DNA of 64,000 nt, from NCBI GenBank assembly GCA_046331245.1, contig JAXLRH010000014.1, positions 29,541 to 93,540 on the forward strand, given 5' to 3'. Numbering within the stretch: the stretch's first letter is position 1; each line of letters opens with the position of its first letter. The DNA is from SSF14 sp046331245 (GTDB lineage Bacteria; Actinomycetota; Acidimicrobiia; Acidimicrobiales; Microtrichaceae). Below are positions 59,031-64,000 of this stretch, piece by piece. The notes beneath the pieces were generated by a model. It was given only the letters and a program-made list of their open reading frames with translations. It did no database searches and was not told the DNA's origin. Position numbers and translations under genes: made by a program.

Positions 59031-60484
59031 CCCGCAGCCACCGGGATGCGCCGGCGGTGCTCGGCGAGGTGCACCACGTCGCGGAACTCGCCGGTGAGGT
59101 GGCTCAGCCCCGCGCCGGTGACCTCGACCATCGCGTAGCTGCCGGATCGGATCGGGTGCGGCGCCGCGAAGTGGCACAACTTGTTCTGGCGGGTGCGGCC
59201 CGTGAGCACGTCGGGGTTCTTCTTGGAGGGGCCCTCGACGATGACCTCCTCGACCCGACCGATGCGCGCCTCGTTGCGCCGAACCGACGAACGCTCGACG
59301 ATCGCGCGCAGACGGTTCATGCGCTCGACCGACACGGCGTGGTCGACGAAGCGATCGGTGAGCTCGGCGGCCTCGGTGCCGGGACGCGGCGAGTAGATGA
59401 ACGTGTAGGCGGAGTCGTACTCGGCCTCGGCGGCGAGGGCGAGCGTTGCGGCGAAGTCGGCCTCGGTCTCGCCGGGGAAACCGATGATGATGTCGGTGGT
59501 GACAGCGAGGTCGGCGATGCCCGCGCGTGCGGCGACCACCTTCTCCAGGTAGCGGTCGGCGGTGTAGCCACGGTGCATCGCCGTGAGGATCGCGTCGCTT
59601 CCCGACTGCAACGGCAGGTGCAGGTGCTCACACACCGTCGCCGTCTCGCCCATCGCCGCGATCGTGTCGTCGCGGAAGTCCTTCGGGTGCGGACTCGTGT
59701 AGCGGACGCGGCGGATCCCGGGAACCGAACCGACCTCACGCAGCAGGTCGGGGAACAGCGACCGCGCTCGACCGTCGGCGGCCCACGATGCGCCCGCTGC
59801 CTCGGCCGCGCGGGCGGTGGTGTGCTCGCCGCGCAGCTTCAGCGTGATGTCACGGCCGTACGAGTTCACGTTCTGCCCGAGCAGCGTCACCTCGGTGACG
59901 CCGTCCGCGGCCAACGCCCTCACTTCGTCGACCAGCGTGCCGAACGGCTTGCTGATCTCGGCGCCCCGTACCGACGGGACGATGCAGAACGCACAGGAGT
60001 TGTCGCACCCGATCTGGATGGTGACCCACGCCAAGTAGCCGACGTCACGACGGGTCGGCAGCGCGGTCGGGAAGAGCTCGTCCTCGGCGAGGACCGCTGC
60101 ATCGAGGATCTCGGTGACGGGGCCCGCCACCCGCGACTGCTCGAGCAGGTCGACCGCCCGGTGCACGTTGTGCGTACCGAAGACCACGTCGACGTGGCCG
60201 GCCTTCTGCTGGATGAGGTCGCGGTCCTTCTGTGCCAGGCAGCCACCGACCACGATCTCGAGCTCGGGTCGGGCTGCCTTCACGGACTTCAGATGTCCGA
60301 GGGTGCCGTAGAGCTTGTTGTCCGCGTTCTCACGGATGCAGCAGGTGTTGAGCACGACGACATCGGCGTCGTCGATCGAGTCCGCAGCGACCATGCCGTC
60401 GGCCTCGAACAGACCCGCGATGCGCTCGGAGTCGTGCTCGTTCATCTGGCACCCGTGAGTGCGGATCAGGTAGCGCTTCGGCAC
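59027..60484 (-). CDS. miaB: tRNA-2-methylthio-N6-dimethylallyladenosine synthase
   Basis: A 485-residue radical-SAM methylthiotransferase acting on A37 after MiaA. The N-terminal UPF0004 domain has three Cys (H-G-C-Q-M-N, N-T-C-C-I-R-E, G-G-C-L-A-Q) for a second cluster, then the radical-SAM C-D-N-S-C-A-F-C near 160, and a C-terminal TRAM domain. GTG 60484 follows TACGAT by 6 bases. It is the first gene of the miaB-APH-miaA-dapF-hflX block and 72 bases downstream of recA. Confidence 0.95.
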   Translation of the reverse strand: MPKRYLIRTHGCQMNEHDSERIAGLFEADGMVAADSIDDADVVVLNTCCIRENADNKLYGTLGHLKSVKAARPELEIVVGGCLAQKDRDLIQQKAGHVDVVFGTHNVHRAVDLLEQSRVAGPVTEILDAAVLAEDELFPTALPTRRDVGYLAWVTIQIGCDNSCAFCIVPSVRGAEISKPFGTLVDEVRALAADGVTEVTLLGQNVNSYGRDITLKLRGEHTTARAAEAAGASWAADGRARSLFPDLLREVGSVPGIRRVRYTSPHPKDFRDDTIAAMGETATVCEHLHLPLQSGSDAILTAMHRGYTADRYLEKVVAARAGIADLAVTTDIIIGFPGETEADFAATLALAAEAEYDSAYTFIYSPRPGTEAAELTDRFVDHAVSVERMNRLRAIVERSSVRRNEARIGRVEEVIVEGPSKKNPDVLTGRTRQNKLCHFAAPHPIRSGSYAMVEVTGAGLSHLTGEFRDVVHLAEHRRRIPVAAG

Positions 60485-60490
60485 CGGCCC

Positions 60491-60496
60491 ATCGTA
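60491..60496 (-). promoter_or_regulatory. Leaderless-type -10 box for miaB
   Basis: TACGAT on the minus strand, 6 bases before the GTG at 60484, allowing expression of the miaB-dap block separately from recA. Confidence 0.45.
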
Positions 60497-60556
60497 GGTG
60501 ACCGGTCTCCGCGCTCTCGCACTGGCGTTGAGCGCGGCGCGTGCACCGTCGATGCG

Positions 60557-61606
60557 TCAGTCGTCGAGGGTGATGGGCAGATCGTCGTTGACGGTGAGGT
60601 CGATCGGCTGATCGTCCTTGTCGACGCCCACGCCCATGTGGGCACGAACCTTCTCGGACACCTCGACCATGATCTCGGGGTTGTCCTGCAGGAACGACTT
60701 GGCGTTCTCACGGCCCTGCCCCAGCTGCTCGCCCTCGTAGGTGTACCAAGCGCCCGACTTCTTGACGAAGCCCATCTCGACGCCGATGTCGAGCAGCGAG
60801 CCCTCACGGCTGATGCCCTGGCCGTACATGATGTCGAACTCGGCCTGCCGGAACGGCGGCGCCACCTTGTTCTTCACGACCTTCACCCGCGTGCGGTTAC
60901 CGACGATCTCGACGCCGTCCTTGATGGACTCGATGCGACGGATGTCGAGACGGACCGACGAGTAGAACTTGAGCGCACGCCCACCGGGCGTGGTCTCGGG
61001 CGACCCGAACATGACGCCGATCTTCTCGCGCAGCTGGTTGATGAAGATGCAGATCGTGTTGCTCTTGTTGAGGTTCGCGGTGATCTTGCGCAGCGCCTGC
61101 GACATGAGGCGGGCCTGCAGACCGACGTGGGTGTCGCCCATGTCGCCCTCGATCTCGGCACGGGGCGTGAGCGCCGCCACCGAGTCGATGACGATGACGT
61201 CGAGCGCACCCGAGCGGATGAGCATGTCGGTGATCTCGAGCGCCTGCTCTCCGGTGTCGGGCTGCGAGATCAGCAGCTGGTCGACGTCGACCCCGATCTT
61301 GGCCGCGTACAGCGGGTCCATGGCGTGCTCGGCGTCGATGTAGGCGCAGGTGCCGCCGTTGCGCTGCGCCTCGGCCACCACGTGCATGGCCAGGGTGGAC
61401 TTGCCCGACGACTCCGGACCGTAGATCTCGGTGACGCGCCCACGGGGCAGACCGCCGACGCCGAGGGCGATGTCGAGCGCCAGGGCGCCCGTGGAGATCG
61501 TGCCGATCGCCATGGACGTCTTCTCGCCCATCCGCATGACCGACCCCTTGCCGAACTGCTTCTCGATCTGTGCCAAGGCTCCATCGAGTGCTTTGTCTCG
61601 CTCCAC
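60557..61606 (-). CDS. recA: RecA recombinase
   Basis: A 349-residue RecA, the ATPase for homologous strand exchange and LexA co-protease. Walker A is G-P-E-S-S-G-K-S-T near residue 66, Walker B D-V-I-V-I-D-S-V near 140, and L2 loop G-S-P-E-T-T-P-G-G-R near 205. Length and the acidic C terminus are typical. Its promoter contains a LexA box. recX, which usually follows recA in actinobacteria, is absent; miaB comes next. ATG 61606 follows GGAAGGGA. Confidence 0.98.
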   Translation of the reverse strand: MERDKALDGALAQIEKQFGKGSVMRMGEKTSMAIGTISTGALALDIALGVGGLPRGRVTEIYGPESSGKSTLAMHVVAEAQRNGGTCAYIDAEHAMDPLYAAKIGVDVDQLLISQPDTGEQALEITDMLIRSGALDVIVIDSVAALTPRAEIEGDMGDTHVGLQARLMSQALRKITANLNKSNTICIFINQLREKIGVMFGSPETTPGGRALKFYSSVRLDIRRIESIKDGVEIVGNRTRVKVVKNKVAPPFRQAEFDIMYGQGISREGSLLDIGVEMGFVKKSGAWYTYEGEQLGQGRENAKSFLQDNPEIMVEVSEKVRAHMGVGVDKDDQPIDLTVNDDLPITLDD

Positions 61607-61733
61607 TGCAACATCCCTTCCGTTGGATTCTCGAGGCTGCCGAAGAGCAGCGATTCGTTGAATCGGAACCTACCGAGCACCCCTGACAGTCAACCGACGC
61701 ATCAACGTGGAGGCCGTTTCGGGGAATGACGTC

Positions 61734-61762
61734 ACCGTAGTTTCGAACAGGTGTTCGTACAA
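61734..61762 (-). promoter_or_regulatory. SOS-regulated recA promoter with LexA box
   Basis: TTGTAC (61762-61757), a 17-base spacer, TACGGT (61739-61734) on the minus strand. GAACACCTGTTC, the LexA box (61756-61745), lies inside the spacer; on the plus strand it has the same 12 bases as the first box at lexA. A leader of about 120 bases separates it from the ATG. Confidence 0.85.
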
Positions 61763-61784
61763 GGACCCTCGGGAAGAAATCGCC

Positions 61785-62570
61785 TCACCGGGCGTGGATG
61801 AGGTCGCGCACCTGCGCCGCGGTCACGCCGGGAGCGGCGTCCACGAACCACCAGGTCGCCCCGACCGCCGCCCACTCCTCGGCGGTGTGCCCGCCCGACG
61901 CCAGGGCCACGACGTCGAAGCCGTCGAGGCTCCCCCGCTCCGCAGCGATGACGTCGAGCATCGCCGCCACCTCGTCGGGCGTGCGCTCGATCGGGAACAG
62001 CCCGTCGACCCGAGCGGCGCGACGGAGGGGCCGGCGGTTCGCCGTGCGGGCAGCCATCCAGATCGGCGGGCCCGGCTGCTGGGCCGGCGTCGGCAGGAAC
62101 GTGACGTGGTCGGCGGTGAAGTAGCGACCGTGGTGGTCCACGGGCCCGCCGCCGAGCAGGCCGCGCAGGAGGTCGAGCCCCTCGTCGAGCAGATCGCCGC
62201 GCTCCGAGGCGTCGGTGATCTCGCCGAAGGCCGAGAGCTCACGGCCGGTGTCGACGCCGAGCCCGAGCCCCAGGGTGACCCGACCACCCGAGAGGCGGTC
62301 GAGCGTCGCGACCTCCCGAGCCAGCTTCTGGGGACGCCGGCGCACGAGCGGTGTCACCATCGGGCCCAGTCGCACTCGCTCGGTGGCCATCGCGATCGCG
62401 GCGAGCGCGACCCACGGATCGGCCACGGGACGCTCCGGCTCCGGACGCATCACGTGGTCCCACAGGAACATGCCGTCCCAGCCGGCCCGCTCCGCCTCCG
62501 CCGCCAGCTCGGCGAGGAGCCGCGCATCGGCCAGGTCGTCGAAGGGCGGGAGGAACAGCGCTCGCTTCAC
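61785..62570 (-). CDS. LLM-class (luciferase-like) flavin oxidoreductase
   Basis: A 261-residue TIM-barrel oxidoreductase of the luciferase-like monooxygenase family. Features are W-D-G-M-F-L-W-D-H near residue 32, the G-L-G-L-G-V strand near 103 and W-M-A-A-R-T-A near 170. Members use FMN or F420; in actinobacteria F420 is common, but the cofactor is not determined here. The protein is shorter than average (about 300). GTG 62570 is 8 bases after the cinA stop, so the two form an operon ahead of recA. Confidence 0.87.
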   Translation of the reverse strand: MKRALFLPPFDDLADARLLAELAAEAERAGWDGMFLWDHVMRPEPERPVADPWVALAAIAMATERVRLGPMVTPLVRRRPQKLAREVATLDRLSGGRVTLGLGLGVDTGRELSAFGEITDASERGDLLDEGLDLLRGLLGGGPVDHHGRYFTADHVTFLPTPAQQPGPPIWMAARTANRRPLRRAARVDGLFPIERTPDEVAAMLDVIAAERGSLDGFDVVALASGGHTAEEWAAVGATWWFVDAAPGVTAAQVRDLIHAR

Positions 62571-62578
62571 GACGACCG

Positions 62579-63841
62579 TCAGGCCCCCGCCAGCTTCGAG
62601 CGCAGCATGCCGAGGGCCGTGATGCAGGTGAACTCCTGGACCTGCTGCCGGCGACCGGGCAGGCGCAGCTCCATCGACGACACGTCGCCGCCGACGTCGA
62701 CCGCCACGCAGACGGTGCCGGGCGGGCGACCCTCGGAGGCATCAGGACCGGCGACCCCGGTGATGCCGATGCCGACGGTCGACCCCAGCACACGACGCAC
62801 GCCGGTGGCCATCGCCTCCGCGCACTCCAACGTGATCACGGGCCCCTCGGGCACCCCGAGCACCTGGAACTTCACCTCGGGGGCGTAGGCGACCACTCCC
62901 CCGACGAACGACGCCGAAGCGCCGGGCACGCCCACGAGCCGCGAGGCCACGAGGCCACCCGTGAGCGACTCGGCGACGGCCAAGGTGTCGCCGCGCTCCA
63001 CCAGCAGCGCCAGCACCACCGACTCCATCGTGTCGTCGTCCACGCCGAACACGAGCTCGCCGAGCACCCGACGGAGGCGGGCCTCCTCCTCGGCGAGGAT
63101 CTCGTCGGCCTCGGCGTCGGTCGGCGCCTTGGCCGTGACCCGCACCTTGAGGCCCTCGATGCCCGACGCGAGGAACGCGAGCGTGGGGTTGCCGAGATGG
63201 TCGAGCTCGTCGATGCGGTCGGCCAGCATCTCGGCCAGGCCGGACTCCGACTGGCCCCAGGTGCGTAGCACGCGACTGCGGATGACCGACGTCTCGCCGC
63301 TGCGCTCGCGCAGGTCGGGGATGACCGTGCCCGTGACCATCTCGCGCATCTCCCAGGGCACGCCCGGCACTGCGTAGATCACCTTCTCGACGGGCTCGCC
63401 GTCGTCGCCCGGGCGAGTGAGGGGGCACACCAGGCCCGGAGCCGTGCCCGGCTGCTGCTCGATGAACGACGCGCCCTCGGGACGGAACGCCTGCAGCAGG
63501 TTGTTGTCCGGCATGTCGCGGCCACGCGAGCCGAACATGTGGCGGATGAGGTCGGCCTTGTCGGCGTCGAACGTGAGCTCGGCGCCCATCACCTGCGCGA
63601 TGGCCTGGCGGGTGAGGTCGTCCTGCGTGGGGCCGAGCCCGCCGCAGCAGATCACCGCCTCGCTGCGGGCGAGGGCCATCTCGATGGCCTCGACGATGCG
63701 GGCCACGTTGTCGCCGACCTTCGTCTGGAAGTGGGTGTCGATGCCGGCGAGCGCGAGCTGCTCACCGATCCACGACGAGTTGGTGTCGATGATCTGCCCC
63801 AGGAGCAGCTCGGTGCCGATGGCGACCACGTCAGCGCGCAT
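62579..63841 (-). CDS. cinA: CinA-family NMN amidohydrolase / competence-damage-inducible protein
   Basis: A 420-residue two-domain protein. The N-terminal MoCF-like domain (about 1-170) starts M-R-A-D-V-V-A-I-G-T-E-L-L-L-G and has G-G-L-G-P-T-Q-D-D. The C-terminal NMN deamidase domain begins near 265 with A-V-A-E-S-L-T-G-G, the catalytic Ser region, and A-G-P. It recycles NMN; in firmicutes and actinobacteria it is often beside recA, as here, with one gene between. ATG 63841 follows TAGCCT by 7 bases. Confidence 0.93.
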   Translation of the reverse strand: MRADVVAIGTELLLGQIIDTNSSWIGEQLALAGIDTHFQTKVGDNVARIVEAIEMALARSEAVICCGGLGPTQDDLTRQAIAQVMGAELTFDADKADLIRHMFGSRGRDMPDNNLLQAFRPEGASFIEQQPGTAPGLVCPLTRPGDDGEPVEKVIYAVPGVPWEMREMVTGTVIPDLRERSGETSVIRSRVLRTWGQSESGLAEMLADRIDELDHLGNPTLAFLASGIEGLKVRVTAKAPTDAEADEILAEEEARLRRVLGELVFGVDDDTMESVVLALLVERGDTLAVAESLTGGLVASRLVGVPGASASFVGGVVAYAPEVKFQVLGVPEGPVITLECAEAMATGVRRVLGSTVGIGITGVAGPDASEGRPPGTVCVAVDVGGDVSSMELRLPGRRQQVQEFTCITALGMLRSKLAGA

Positions 63842-63848
63842 GGGCCGG

Positions 63849-63854
63849 AGGCTA
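63849..63854 (-). promoter_or_regulatory. Leaderless-type -10 box for cinA
   Basis: TAGCCT on the minus strand, 7 bases before the ATG at 63841. Confidence 0.45.
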
Positions 63855-63903
63855 CCCCTCCCCCGGCATCGAGCCCGCCAACTGCCGTTCCGGCGAACAC
63901 CGT

Positions 63904-64000
63904 TCAGCCGAAGGGGACGGTGCTCTCGCTGACGTAGCCGTTGCCGAAGGCGTCGACGTCGTCGGCGGGCGCCCCCGAGGTCGACGTGCAGTTGCTGGTC
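63904..64000 (-). CDS. C-terminal end of an unidentified protein (cut by window edge)
   Basis: The last 31 codons of a minus-strand frame that enters from the right edge and stops at 63904. Codon third positions are nearly all G or C, as in the rest of the genome, which supports coding. The residues are Ser/Thr/Gly-rich and end S-T-V-P-F-G; one Cys is present. No family can be recognised from so little sequence. It is 62 bases upstream of the cinA start. Confidence 0.5.
   Translation of the reverse strand, partial: TSNCTSTSGAPADDVDAFGNGYVSESTVPFG

Noticed and set aside
59057..61729. 890-codon plus-strand frame opposite miaB and recA
   Set aside because: It spans two well-identified minus-strand genes and the recA promoter; its composition is Asp/His/Leu/Val-biased shadow.

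Overview
The window is high-GC, densely packed actinobacterial chromosome, probably class Acidimicrobiia. The class is an inference from gene content. The evidence for Actinomycetota is CarD, a mycothiol-dependent maleylpyruvate-isomerase-type protein, a LexA/RecA pair with GAAC-N4-GTTC boxes, coenzyme-B12 ribonucleotide reductase NrdJ, a DUF6204 protein and many starts that look leaderless. I see no prophage, CRISPR array or integrase. The one clear accessory piece is a small palindrome-bounded cassette at 9261-10343.

Layout. 1-8.3 kb: partial lipoprotein, quinone oxidoreductase, acyl-CoA dehydrogenase (frameshifted), molybdopterin oxidoreductase, alpha/beta hydrolase and an S15/CocE-type lipoprotein hydrolase. 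8.3-17.3 kb: Dyp-type peroxidase, the DUF559/AbiEi cassette, a second acyl-CoA dehydrogenase, an S4 RNA-binding protein, a DEAD-box helicase, zwf, a GH5 endoglycoceramidase-like lipoprotein and DUF6204. 17.4-22.2 kb: a surface protein, an RsbW-like ATPase, and an ECF sigma factor operon whose second protein carries an FtsX-ectodomain-like region; then tRNA-Val, a membrane protein and tRNA-Cys. 22.2-28.2 kb: a proline-rich protein, an FtsX-like ABC permease and a zinc-ribbon protein that run together, then tRNA-Gly and an M50 protease. 28.2-31.2 kb: znuABC with a Zur-like operator, followed by a convergent zur. 31.2-38.9 kb: DUF4202, two uncharacterised proteins, an Fpg/Nei glycosylase, metX plus a trans-sulfuration enzyme behind a SAM riboswitch, an orphan N6-adenine methylase and a Nudix hydrolase. 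38.8-49.6 kb: DEAD-box helicase, serine hydrolase, lgt, lipoprotein, carD, a SET protein, a mycothiol-dependent enzyme, GNAT, nrdJ and a RibD-C reductase. 49.6-64 kb: a LysM SOS protein divergent from lexA, then a long minus-strand cluster (miaB, APH-like, miaA, dapF, hflX, dapC, dapE, membrane protein, dapD), recA, an LLM oxidoreductase and cinA.

How the genes work together. LexA, the LysM cell-division-inhibitor-like protein and RecA form an SOS core with four LexA-type boxes between lexA and the LysM gene and one inside the recA promoter. The dap genes supply four steps of the succinylase branch of diaminopimelate/lysine synthesis and are coupled to tRNA modification genes by start/stop overlaps. 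Six lipoproteins are encoded in the same window as lgt, which lipidates them. ZnuABC and Zur form a self-contained zinc uptake and sensing unit.

Quality note. At least two genes (acyl-CoA dehydrogenase near 1880, nrdJ near 45660) have a single missing base in a C or G run, the RibD-C gene has two compensating indels, and the 22.7 kb and 25.4 kb junctions look similar. Indel errors in the assembly are the simplest explanation.
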